A stretch of DNA of 64,000 nucleotides from the NCBI RefSeq assembly GCF_000224145.3, contig NW_004190347.2, forward strand, positions 443,685 to 507,684, written 5' to 3'. Below, piece after piece: positions 1 to 13,100 of this stretch. A program made the position numbers and the translations under genes. Within the stretch, counting starts at the first letter, position 1; the number at the start of each line of letters is the position of its first letter. A model generated the notes under the pieces. The model was not told where the DNA came from. It worked only from the letters and a program-made list of their open reading frames with translations, and searched no databases. Origin of the DNA: Ciona intestinalis (Eukaryota > Chordata > Ascidiacea > Phlebobranchia > Cionidae).

Positions 1-201
1 GTAACACACAACGGCGAACCAAGAAATATACGGAAGCAACGTTGTTTACTTGGCGGAGAATATACTTCGCAAATAACCTTTAATATACTTAGCAAACATA
101 CTCCTAGCATAATCCTGGTACCTTGCAAAAATATAGAAAGTATCTGTAAGTTCTGAACGAGATAATGAGGCCTTCTTTTCTTTTGTCGATTGCCGTTTTG
201 G

Positions 202-381
202 GTAGGGTGGGGAAGATGGACACAACTCTATTTTCTCGTCCCATTTGGTAGTACACAAATAACATTCAATGGAATATAAAACCGTATCCTCACGACTTCC
301 ATAGACCGTAATTGATTAACACACGATCAGGATATTTCGATATTATGTGCTAAAGATGTCCCATCCCCCCCATCCTACTAC
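202..381. mobile_element. TIR MITE, subfamily A
   Basis: The ends are inverted repeats, GTAGGGTGGGG against CCCATCCTAC, around a body with the shared words TTTGGTAGTA, TCCTCACGACT and GATCAGGATAT. Full copies are about 170-190 bp and are often flanked by TATA, consistent with insertion at TA. Confidence 0.8.
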
Positions 382-1267
382 ATAAGCTTAACGACTGTCG
401 TTTTACCGTTACTTTCTGTCTCTGCAACTTTGGTATTCTGCTTTTCGATACAGTAACAGAAAATACTTAATAAAGGAAAAATAAACAACGGACGCTAGGA
501 CATATTTATTGATAAAACGGAAGTGTTTAAACAAACTGTTTCATCCATCTACACTGCACTGTACTAACTAGTGAATATGAACACAGACACACAATGCTTT
601 TAAGCCCAGCGGCGTCGTTATAACCTGGGGGCACTTATGCCTCTATTGCAGACGGACCACACAGAATGCAGACAAAGTGCATTTAAGTTTAAGTTCTTAA
701 CCTAAAGTTTGGCGATGATTATCAATAATGCCGGCATTTAGTAAACTGTCACTGCTTATTCTTAAAAAGATTGTTTTTGTTGCTAAACATAGTTAGATAC
801 TATGTGCTAACGGTATCCATCTTACACCACGATTTTATAGAACAAAGAACATTCTAGTCCATTATTGCTACAATATAAGTTGTTGTATGTCTTTGCCCTG
901 ACTAAAGTTTATATAGAGTATATAAGAGTAAACGTCACACGATAAGAAATTATCTTAAGTACGAACTCAAAGCTAAGACCAACTTATCCTACGTCACGCC
1001 CTGTGACGTCACAATACACTCTGTACATTCTATATTACAGCATAGACGAGTTACCAACTGTCTGGGATCCTTTTTGCTTAAGAAATGTTTCAGTCTTTAA
1101 ATCTAATGAAGCGTGTATCGCCTCACAATCGCGGTTCCTGGGCTTACTTTATTTTCAGTCGGCGAAGAAAAGAACGTTTTATAGAGGGTTGTGGTTCTGT
1201 GCAACCGCAGGGTTTTAACAAATAGGCTAATTTGAATGTCTGGCCTCCTGTATTTTTATGAAAACTA

Positions 1268-1490
1268 ACTCGACAGTGAGCATGAGGTGTATGAATACAC
1301 CATGCGTGTATGTGTGTAAGAAGACACCTATGTTATAACTCGACAGTGAGCATGAGGTGTATGAATACACCATGCGTGTCTCGTGTGTAAGAAGACACCT
1401 ATGTTATAACTCGACAGTGAGCATGAAGTGTAGGAATACACCATGCGTGTCTGGTGCATAAGAAGACACCCATGTTATAACTGGACAGCG
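1268..1490. repeat. 71-bp tandem repeat
   Basis: ACTCGACAGTGAGCATGA recurs at a spacing of 70-71 bases, three copies, each with GTATGAATACACCATG and AAGAAGACACC. The core GAGCATGAGGTGTATGAA also occurs in the 98-bp family, so the two may be related. Confidence 0.9.
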
Positions 1491-2242
1491 AGCAGAAGGC
1501 ACACATAAGCAGACACTTTTCTCCACATAAATCAAACTAAATTGACAAATACATTCATTTCGTAAAACCGTCGAAATTAAAAAAAATGATTCCTGTATGA
1601 CCAACCCGGTTATAAACAAATGATATCACTACGAAATAACCTGTACCGGTGACATCATAGGTTTCCTGAACGCCTACCTGAAAATTCTTTGACTAAAAAC
1701 AACAAAACTTTGTCTCGAATAATAATTTCTGCTGCTACCGTGCATATAATAGTTTGCTAAAACTGATCTTCTGGCATAAAAATCAACTTAAAGGTTATAT
1801 TAAAACCAACGTGGTGACTGGATGTATATGTAGCACACATTTTTAAACTCCATTTTACGATCGCTCACAACACATGCTGAAACTTGTACACAAATTATTG
1901 TTAACTAGTTAAAGTGACGTCACAAACCTCTTACTATATCTAAAAAGTTATATACGTGGTAACTCGTAACCGGACACGAGATGTATGGAACAGAACACCC
2001 GTGTTATAACGACTGTCGTTTCCCTGCCATGCGAGGATAAATAAGTTACATTCATTTATATATATTACCTTTATAGTTAAACAATAAAGTAGAGCGATGA
2101 GATCATATAATAAGAAAAAAGGTTAGTTCAGACATTTTTGTTGGCGACGAAAACTTAGTCAGATTTTTTAGTTAAATTTGGTATTCTAGTCAGAGCTAAA
2201 CGGGTCATTGCCTCTATTTGGATATATGTTTAATTTTATATG

Positions 2243-2445
2243 TGGGAACTTGGGTGACTTATCGATGGTTGCCACTCCCATGCCCACAGTCGAGTTGCTA
2301 AAGCTATTGCAGTGTGTGGATAAGCAGACATGACTTTTGGTTGGTTTGGTCATTTATATCCTTGTGGGTGGGAACTTGAGTGACTTATCCATAGTTGCCA
2401 CTCCCATGCCCACAGTCGAGTTGCTGAGACTATTGCGTTCATTAG
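2243..2445. repeat. Dispersed 132-bp unit, one and a half copies
   Basis: GACTTATCGATGGTTGCCAC, then CCCATGCCCACAGTCGAG, recur about 130 bases apart. The same unit is inverted at about 54174-54345 in intron 1 of the phosphatidylserine synthase gene, and a fragment is at about 46315-46375. Confidence 0.85.
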
Positions 2446-2698
2446 CAAACCAGACAGCGTCATCTTTCTTATCCATCACGCTTACATACTTTAACCTCAC
2501 GTCCCCCAAACACAGATGCGCACCAGTGCCTAACAATAATAGAGAACTAAATACTTGGGGTCCATTCTATGCAACTACATAAGACCAACTAAAATACGTT
2601 ATCGATTCACGAGTTTAACAATATTCGTAACAGATTTCCACAATAAGTTACCGTATTCAAAAAGACAAATATATCACTGTTAGCACATAATATCTAAG

Positions 2699-2880
2699 TG
2701 GGGTAAGACGGATACTGTTAGCACATAATATCCAATATTTCTTAATCGTATTTTTAAGAATTAACAACGCTATTTTGAAGTGAGGATACGGTTGTATATG
2801 TAAATATTCATTGTTTACTATTAAACGGGATGATAAAAGAAAAAAGAATGAAAACATAAACCATCTTACCCAACCTATAC
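2699..2880. mobile_element. TIR MITE, subfamily B
   Basis: A related element with ends GTGGGGTAAGACGG and CCATCTTACCCAAC and the same body words (AGCACATAATATCC, GAGGATACGG). Subfamily B has TAAGATGG where subfamily A has GAAGATGG. Confidence 0.75.
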
Positions 2881-3826
2881 ACGTACTATCTTGCCTCAAT
2901 AATTTATCCAAGACTATAATATCTATAGAGCCCCACAAAGGCTCTTATATTGAATATTTACGTTTTAGAATGAAAACCCAATACTTTACCATGTTTGTAT
3001 AAACGCCACCACATATTTGCATTAAACTTAAAAACGACCGCCAATAAACTACAGGACTTATCTAATAATATGTGGTATATATCTACAACAGCTGGCAGGT
3101 GTTATAATAATTCCTTAATAAAAAATATAAAGCGACGCGAACTACTATACCTAATGTATTTTAAACATGTTATGACGTATATATACTTAAATGCGTGCTG
3201 TGTGTCCAGTATTGACGCTTTCGTTTTTTTACAATGCTGATACTGTTCTGGCCCTCCTTATACTGTGACCGAATAACATGCAAAAAAAAGTCATTCATTC
3301 AAAATACTAACTATAACGGCATACCTAATGCCAAAACTTTGTTGCTACATATACGCATTATAATACCTTGTTTGCTCTTGGTTATATTTTACAAAACCAC
3401 CTTACCGGACGCTTCTTTCGGTCACGTAAAGGGACTTCCCCTAATACGTCACAGGACTAACTTTCACACAGCATACCAGAAATAGAATCCAAAATAGTGC
3501 GCGCTTCCTAGACCCCCTTTAAATATTTCTTTGCACCTCATTCTTACCATATAAGGCATCGTAGTATAGCACTCTTAAACCCTATGAGTGGTAAGACCAA
3601 AAGAACGCTATTGTCAAGTCTAGTTCTCCGTATGAGTCCCACCGCTCATCCACTTTAATCAGTCGCAAACTGAAATGATACGATCCAGACCGAAAACTAA
3701 CAAAGCGTGTTACGTCATTTGGGTAAGGAGAAAGGGACTTCAAGACGACATTCCAAGGAAATTTAATCATTTTAATTGGATATCTGTAAACATTTTGCTG
3801 ATGCATTAGTTTAATGCCTGTAACTT

Positions 3827-3990
3827 GTATATTCTGGCATGGCGGGGAAACGACAGTCGTTATAACACGGGTGTTCTGTTTTGTACACCTCGTGCCCGCT
3901 TACAAGTTACGATGTATGTAACTTATTTATCCTCGCATGGCGGGGAAACGACAGTTATTATAACACGGGTATTCTGTTCCATACATCTCT
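3827..3990. repeat. 98-bp family, two units
   Basis: Two diverged copies with CTCGCATGGCGGGGAAACGA and CATACA. Other single or paired copies lie near 1962-2047, 6290-6510, 8380-8490, 9840-9990, 15185-15350, 36640-36785, 40060-40145, 42545-42650, 49320-49410, 51178-51258 and 62595-62815. Confidence 0.85.
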
Positions 3991-5377
3991 GCCCGCATGT
4001 GCGTGGCTACTATAGGTTTGTAAATATGTGGGTGTAATGACCACTGAGTTGAAGCAATCATGGCCAACAAACATACGCCCACAATGATAACACGGAGAAC
4101 CTGTAACCTCTTAGGTGCCGCGTAAAACGGCGCTATACATATCACATAGTAAATATTGGTTTGAAGTCAGACCAAGGTTGGATAACCAGGGATCCCGAGT
4201 TCAAATCCACTCTAGAGTTAAATATACCATGCTATCGGGCACTGAACCTTTAATAAACGCTTCTCAATCTTACGCACAAACCAAACGAATGTTCATTACC
4301 TCATTGACATCTGTCAACAAGTACAATGACCAAATGGCCGAACTGACACTATATAATAAATAGTGGGGATTTGTCTTTCTGTTCTGAGTTAACACGAACT
4401 TGCAAAGCTTTGGCGACAAAAACTCGGAAACTAAATTTCACAACAACCCGTAAAAACGTGTTTATAAAAAATAAGATTAAAATACGTTCTGAACCACTGA
4501 AATAGGCGACCAAACTAAGTCAAACAATGACCCACTATACAAGAATTGCTACACGAGTGGAGAAGCACTGAAGATATAGAACCACCTCCAACATTACTGA
4601 CACAGATGCACTTGAAAAAATATCAACCCGTCACCAACTTTTGGTGAATCTGCTTCTGATCTAATGCTCGTTGGACGTTTTTTTTTGTAACGAAATAACA
4701 TACAGGATAAAGTGCTACAGAATATACAGTTTGTTGAACCTTATTTTTATCTGCTACGTATTTCGTAACACTTAATGTTCCTATTTATTATTGAATGACT
4801 ATAATAATTCTATTCACAAATACACAGTCGTCGGTCAGTTTTACACAAGCACTATCTCAATCTGCTTTATACTGAACTGATAGCTCACGATTACCCTCGA
4901 GGCTACCGGAAGATGTTAATCCGGTTTTTCCCTAGTTTTCAAGCGTAATCTGTCACTTTATCTCAAGCTTAAACCTTCGGGCAAATTATAATCTTTTAAT
5001 TTTCAGTCTAATTTTAAGAAAAATAAAAATACAAAGAGCAAAACATTCATTTCAATTAAATCAAAACTCGTCAAAAGAGCTACGTTCTAAAGAAAATTAT
5101 AATTGGAATATCGTTTTAACTATGCTTATTAATACTATAATCTTAGAGCTTTAATTGCAAGTTTCTTATTTAGCTCAGAGGTAATGAGAAAATGACTCCA
5201 CAGCCAGACGTACAGGTGAATCTAACACAATAACACCTTTCAACTGAAACACTCATATTGGTTTGTCATTGCGTTCCTTGAACTTATTTTCTAGCTACAA
5301 GCTATTTATAATGAACCAAATTAAAATACGTAAAGCTAGATATAACGACCGTGCTTTTATAACCAATAAGTTATATA

Positions 5378-5545
5378 GTAGGGGTAGTATTCTATTATAT
5401 CGTCCTAATTGGTAGTAAACAAAAAAAACATTCGAAGAGTTATAAAACTATATCCTGACGACTTTCATAGACTGTTGTTAATTTTTTAAAACACGATCAG
5501 GGTAATTGGATATTATCTGTTAAAGGTGTCCCGTCTCACCCTACT
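5378..5545. mobile_element. TIR MITE, subfamily A
   Basis: The left end is decayed and the right end is CTCACCCTAC. The body keeps TTGGTAGTAAACAAA and ACGATCAGG. Flanked by TATA on both sides. Confidence 0.75.
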
Positions 5546-7169
5546 ATATGTTTTATCCTTTCTAAACGGCACTTTTTTCTGTGGTAAGCCTATCAACGTA
5601 TTAAAGTATAAAAACATATTACACCAATGTACGCGTTTTTATATAGAGCCCGTTTTCCTGATGTAGCCTATTTTTGACTCACAATAATACGCAACCAGAA
5701 ATGTCCCATCTAACTTTTTGGACTGCAAAGTTTAAACAGGTTTTTATATTGTGACGTAACACTTCCGTTTATGATGACTATAGTATGTAAAAATACCCAC
5801 AATGACTTAAAACAGAAACTGATTATATAACATTTAACTACCACCAAAGGGATTAATATTGGCAAAAAGGTGCTATTAGCTTTTAACCGTTAAAACGCGT
5901 TCGAGCTACTATTACAATCTAGAAATAAAAAAAAACACTAGAACAATGTTGACCCTACATACTATTATTAAATAGGCGTTATAAAGGAATTCTGCTAAAA
6001 ACACTTAAAAAACTAAAACAGTTAAGTAAGAACTATACAATTATTATAACGCTTGACTTGTTGGTATACCTAGTTTTTAACGTCCCATACCTTATGACGT
6101 GCCTTTAATCATGTCTACGTAACTCGCATGACTTGGCACCAAAAAACCGAAACGTAAATTTAGCACAGGATCTGACGTCAGTGCGGAACGTAATCTTTTG
6201 TGTCCTTCCGAAGGCGATGCCGGAAAACACGTCCATATCTTTGTAGTTTCGGTTATATGGACAATTACTCGGATATTACTTAAATAAATGAATGTTACAA
6301 ATTTAGCCTCGCAACGGCAGTCGTTAAAACACAAGTATGTTTCACACACCCCATGCCCGCTTAAGAGTTACTACGTATGTAACTTTTTGGGTGATTGAAT
6401 GCATGTTACTTTTTTTCTTGCGTGTCGGGACAACAAGAGTCGTTATAACACAGGTGTTCATCTGTTTCATATACACCTCGTGCCCGCTTATAAGTTACGA
6501 CGTATGTAACTTTGTAAGTAATATCTCCATAAACGGCACGCTTAAAAATATGTACTCGGTAAATCAACCGTATGATCATCTTGTTCGGATATAGGTATCA
6601 TAAACCTAATATTCAAACAAGTTAAATGTCCCCAAATAAAAACAGATAACTTTAATACGCGTCAGTGCACGGCCTAGGTCCCATCTATTTTACTACGTCG
6701 TAGTTTGTTTACATTTTCACACTTGAGTGAATAGTTCAATATTTCCTGGTGTTTCATATAATGTCAACACAAAGTAGCAGTAATGCGGACATTGACAGCA
6801 GGTAAACTAAGCTACATACTATAGGCAGCTTTTATTGTGGCTGTAAAGGTGTCACGATTTTGAGTTTTCATCAAAATCTGTAATGTCATTGATAAAATAC
6901 CGTTACACTCATAGTTGTCAAACATAGGGAATCTCATTGAATAATGTGGTGAATGCAATATACATTTAGCTTCGCTTGTTTGTATAGACACCTAGCAGCA
7001 GGTAAAAGCTGTTTCAGGCTTAAAAATGGGGTGACTAAAATAGAAAAGATAGGCAAAAACAATATTATGTTTTTGATGCTTTGGTGAATTGTAAATAAAA
7101 CAATTGTTTTGTAATGAAATCTTAATGTAAACAAACCATTTGTGTTTCAGAGAATTAATATTCCAGCCT

Positions 7170-10100
7170 ATGATGATGTATTCCAATGAACATAATGCTC
7201 CAGCCACTGTTGTTAAACCACAGACTGTAAGTTTAAAATATATGCATTAATGTAGTGTGTGTATGAGTGACATTGTAGGTGTCCTTGGGTTGGTACCGGT
7301 TCTTTCTCCAACCCAGTGGTGACTAAAGGGTTGTTTAAATTGTCAGACATACATAAAACAATTACCCACAAAGTTACATACCTGGTAACTTGTAAGCAGG
7401 CAGGAGGTGTACAAAGATATCATGTATTGTACACAACACATATGCAAACCACCCCCCCCCAAAAAAAAAACTTTATACTGAGCATGAGGTGTATAAAACC
7501 AACATGTATGGTGTGCAATACCCATATTATTATTTCCCACCTAAATAACAAGTTACATGTGTACAACAACTTATTAGTAAGTTGGTTAATTACTTGTTTC
7601 TCAGACAAACAAGTTCGTTTACGTTTTAACTTTCTTCTCTGCAATTGGTGGGTTCCTGTTCGGGTATGACACAGGTGTGGTTAGCGGTGCTATGATCATA
7701 TTGAAGCAGAAGTTTGCACTCAATAACTTATGGCAGGTAAGGGTATGATTCTATTATAAGATTAAGGCCCCAGGGCTGGATGGGGATTTGTGATTAAGGC
7801 CAAAGTTTGGGCATTAGGCTACTTCAAACCATAGTGTGTATATTCTAAATGATGTTACACTTATATTGAGCCAGGGGTTCAGAGATTTAGGCTTAGTTTG
7901 GCCCTTTAAATAACCCTATATTATAGCGGGTTTTATTCTGTATTGGTGTATTAGGTCCTGTTACAAGGCACACCATGTGGAATGGGATGTAGTCTAGAGT
8001 TGGCCCATTACCCCCAAAAATGCCATATTTTCTGCGTGTGATATGTAAGGTTTAAATTAAATTAAAATTACAGGATTTCTATATTATCTAACTGTATAAC
8101 ATATTCCTTAATATCAATAGGAGTTAATTGTTGCAATCACCGTTGGGTTTGCTGCTTTGTTCGCTTTCATGGGAGGTCCGTTGAATACTTGGCTGGGCAG
8201 AAGGAAAGTCATCATGTTCGCTAGCGTGGTGTTTACTGTGGGGTCGATTGTGTTGGCGTTGGCAAGTGGAAAAGAGATGTTGTTATGTGGGAGGGCTGTG
8301 GTTGGGGTGGGGATTGGTAAGTTGGATGGGGCTTGTATTGTTGTGTGGTACGGTAATAGGAGTTGTTATAACACAGGTGTTTAACACAGGGACTTAGTTG
8401 TTGTTTTGTTGGGGGGTGATTTCTTTGTAACACGGGTGTTCTGTTTCATACACCTTGTGCCTGATTATGAGTTACCACGTATATAACTTATTGGTTATTG
8501 TTGCCCAGTGTATAGCGTGCCTACCTTTAACCTAAAGGAGAAAGGTTCAAGGCTTGGTGATGCTACCACTGTGGGCGTATGTGTCCTTGGGAAGATAATT
8601 AGCAGAAATTGCTCCAACCCAGTGGTCACTTATGGGATACGTTAATACCACTATATTACTAACAAGCCAACAAAATGTAACACCCTGTTTACATTTATAT
8701 ATAATATATATATTATATATCAACATAATGATAAACAGCATGTTATCATGGTAGCTATATTCATTACAGTGGTACCTGTTGCTGTGAGGTTTTTATAAAT
8801 CATAAAACTACAACACTGCCAACACACCTAGAAATATGTAATACCCTGTTTAAATCATATCTATATACCTAACATGATAGTATTACCACTATATTACCAA
8901 CAGGCCTAGCTTCCATGACGGTCCCAATGTACATTGCCGAGGTCTCACCATCCAATGTACGCGGAAGGTTGGTTTCGATCAACAACTTGTTCATCACTGG
9001 TGGCCAGTTTGTAGCGAGCTGTGTGGATGGGGCCTTCAGTTCCGATGTTGAAGATGGATGGAGGTTAGGATTATTACAGAGCGTTGGTAAAACAATATAA
9101 GCAATAGGTGACCTGGTGTATTTTGAATTTTTGGGTATGTTAAACTCTTGTAGGTTACCATAATATTATTTCTGACACTGACATGTGACCTTTCCTTCTG
9201 AAACAGGGACATTGTGGTTACAGAATATTGTGGTTACAGAGTGTCAATACAGGATATAAATTACAGATAGCTTGGAAACGTAAGATTATAATTGTAACCT
9301 CCTGTACCGCCACATGGATCGGTATTTAGGCAATTACATTGTAACCCAGTGGTCACTAGCAGGTTGCACCATAAGTGTCTAGTAGGTAATAGGCCAAGTC
9401 CTAAATCCCAGTTCCCATGGCATGGCTGCAGGACCCCCAATATAGAATATAATGGAACCTGCTATCTTTTTGTGTAAGCTATAAAACATGCATGATGTGT
9501 ATGAAACCATGTAAATACTATTACTTTGTAACACATATCCATCAACTGTACAGTGAGCATGAGGTATATGAAGCCACCATGTATAATGTACAACATTTAG
9601 CATTTTTTTAAACCCAAAACCTTTTACTACACAGATACATGCTTGGGTTAGCAGCCATACCCGCCACTATACAATTCATTGGGTTCATCTTCCTACCTGA
9701 GAGCCCACGGTGGTTGATACAAAAACATAAGGAAGATTTAGCCATCAGAAGTTTGCAGAAGGTGAATGAATAGATGTAGTTTTGTTTACGATTGTTTGGA
9801 CATTGGCTGAAATACAAAGTATATTGTTTTTGTTAGCATTTCATACACCTTGTGCCCGCTTACGAGTTACGACGTATGTAACTTATTTATTCTCGCATGG
9901 CCAAAAAAACGGCAATCATTAAAACACGTGTGTTACGTTTCATACACCTCGTGCCCGCTTACAAGTTATTATGTATGTAACTTTGTGGGTGATTGTTTTT
10001 CTGTATGGCTGATAATTTGGACAACCCATTAGTGACCACTGGGTTAGAGCAATTGCCATTAAGTATCTTGCCCAAGGACACAAACACCCCTACAAAAAAA

Positions 10101-13100
10101 GAGTTATTCTGTATCATAAAAGCAAATTAAACATGGGTTCCAGCAATCCCTTACAACGTCCACACTTCTATTACATCATGTCCTTCCACAGGAAGCAATA
10201 GATCCTTAATTAGTTTTTAATTTATAAACATTGGGTATGCTACTATGTATAAAATAAACCAAAACACTTAAATTTAATTTCTTCACCCATATAAGGTTAA
10301 CTAAAAAGGCGTTTGGGTAAATATAATTTAATTGACCAATAAAGGCAATGGCCCAACTGGATTTAATCCCAAGTTTTATGGCATGCCTTTGCTGTAAGAG
10401 AATGGAACATTCTTTTTGTTCAGTAATGGCCCAACTTTAAGCTACTTTAACTTTAGTAATGGCCCAACTTTAGAGAATGGAACATTCTTTTTGTTCGCCC
10501 AACTTTAGGCTACTTGCAGACAATCTTTGCATCTAAAATTCTTATATAACCTTTATACACACTATATTTATGGTTCCATGGGGGCACCGTTGTATGCCAG
10601 GTGACCTGAGATTTAAGCTAATCAGCCATACATAAAGAAAATAAAGTAACATACACAAAGTAACATACATGGTAACTCGTATGCTGGCACGAGGTGATAA
10701 CGATTGTCGTTTTCAGGCCAGGCAAGGATAAAGTAAGTTACATTCCAATACAATCATAGCATGTTCTATTCTATTTGGCCAGATTCTACAACGAGGCATC
10801 CATTTATAAAACTCTGTGATAAGATATGTTTAAGTTAGTTTAACCTCCATTTATCCATTTATAAAACTCTGTGATAAGATATGTTTAAGTTAGTTTAACC
10901 TCCATTTATCCATTTATAAAACTCTGTGATAAGATATGTTTAAGTTAGTTTAACCTCCATTTATCCCCTTATAAAACTCTGTGATAAGATATGTTTAAGT
11001 TAGTTTAACCTCCATTTATCCCCTTATAAAACTCTGTGATAAGATATGTTTAAGTTAGTTTAACCTTACTTGATATTGATAGTTGTTAATATTGTAGATA
11101 ATAGAGACATTACAACCACAGCTTGTTATTTTCTATTTGTCCATATTCTACATTCTACAACAAGGGTGGCCATTATAAAGCATTGCCACAAATTGGACTC
11201 CATGATATGTTGAACCATATTTAATATTCATAGTTATTTATATTGTAGATAATATCAGATGAGAGCGACATAAGAAGGGAGTTTGAAAAGATTAAAACTT
11301 CGATGTTAGAAGAACAAACACAAGGTAAGTTTAGTTGTGAATGGGTGTTGGTATATGGTGCTTTGGCTCTTATCTTTGTAATTCAATTATTAGTGAATGT
11401 GTTCTATGGGTGAGGATTGAGATCCTACAGTGTGGCACGCCAGGGGACCTGGAATTTAGGTCAGAATTGGCTCATTACCCCCACATTTAATGTGCACATT
11501 TTATTCAAAAGGGTGAGGTCCTACAGTGAGCCACGCCATGGGACCTGGAATTTAGACCAGAATTAGCCCATTACCCCAACATTGTATATGCACATTCTAT
11601 TTTATATGGGTGAGGTCCTATGGTGAGGCATTCCATGGGAACTAGAATTAAGGCCAGAATTCTTATTTACCAAAAAACCCTCTCCCAACACTACACCTAT
11701 GTTAATATCAATACCTTACGATGTAATAACACCCATTATTACCTCACACACAGGTAAGGTCACATTAACGAGGTTATTCAGCGATATTAGCGTACGACGT
11801 GCTATTATGGTGGGATGTGCTTTGCAATTGTTCCAACAGATATCAGGAATCAATACAGTTATGTAAGTTGCAGTTATTAACTTTGTAATTCGACTTTGTA
11901 GTTATGTAAGTCATATGTAAATAAATGTAATTTATTCATAGTATATTTAAGAGAATTTGCAGCAAAATGACAATCATTAAAAACATGCTATGGGTAAAAT
12001 CCTTTTCTAATTCCATATTTCTAGTGAATAAATGATTGAATGAATGTTAAGTTATTTTATATCTATGTATATGTATATTGAATAAAATACCCAATAATTA
12101 TGAATTTATGACGAAACAAAACAGTAATTATTGAATAGGCCTACACACTATACTGATTGAATGTAACTTATTTGCCCTTGTGTAGCCAAGCAAGAATATT
12201 CTTTACAGTGAAAGTTCACAGTTACTTTCTCTTGTATTATACAATTGGTTGGATTTGATTTTTGTCTGGTATGGTTTCGTAGCACCACCAGATCCTTATG
12301 TATTTCTTTACACAAGAATCGTCCAACAACTATATGAGCACCAGATTGGGGTTTGATGCCAATAGATGTTTACCCTTATCAGTATCGAGCTTTAACAAGT
12401 TAACTTGTATTATCCACAAACTAAACCCCATTTAACCCCAGGTATTATTCGGCCACAATAATCCAAATGTCCGGTGTCCGCAACAATACACTCGCTATAT
12501 GGCTCGCTGCCGTCACAGCATTCGTCAACTTTTGCTTCACAATCGTTGGCGTTTGGTTGGTGGAGAAAGTGGGCAGGAGGTTGTTAACCCTTGTGAGTTT
12601 AGGAGGTAAGGGGTTTGCCAGTATAAAGTACAATTTATAAGGGGCAAGTATACAACCTTAAATTTGTATGAATTGAGGGGGTTGGTTGATGTTTGTTACT
12701 AAACTGCAAATAATATCTATATACAGTAGGATAGAGGAAGATGGGACACCTTTTCGTTCTATTTTCTTGTCCTATTTGGTAGTAAACAAATAACATTTAA
12801 AAAATTATAAAACTGTGTCCTCACGACTCCCGTAGACCGTTGTTAATTGTTTAAAATTTGAATATTATGTACTAAAGGTGTCCCATCTTCCCCCACAGTA
12901 CTATATATGATCATATAGATATGTGTTATTTTCTTTATAGGGGAGGCACTATAGTGAGATGTGACAGCGGGCCTGAATTGGCTCATAACACTCATTGTAA
13001 TTAGCATAAGTGCCCGGTATCTTCGGCTATTGTTGCTACCGGACATCACATAATGCTTAAAATTGTTTTTTTGGTAAAAGCGTTTGGTTTATAATGTTTA

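Larger units (their letters stand above)
1..7169. other. Gene-free repeat-rich region upstream of SLC2A13-like gene
   Basis: No open frame here resembles a known protein, and the short frames lack splice-bounded coding character. The stretch holds a TIR MITE near 202-381, a 71-bp tandem array near 1268-1490, a 132-bp unit near 2243-2445, a second MITE subfamily at 2699-2880, 98-bp units near 1962-2047, 3827-3990 and 6290-6510, and another MITE at 5378-5545. A good splice acceptor ends at 7150, 19 bases before the first ATG of the transporter, so a 5' UTR exon of that gene, or a trans-spliced leader, may be involved. Nothing else is evident. Confidence 0.6.

Noticed and set aside
4160-4215. 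Possible tRNA (GAGTTCAAATCC box-B-like)
   Set aside because: No matching acceptor stem or anticodon arm could be drawn; probably a SINE remnant or chance.
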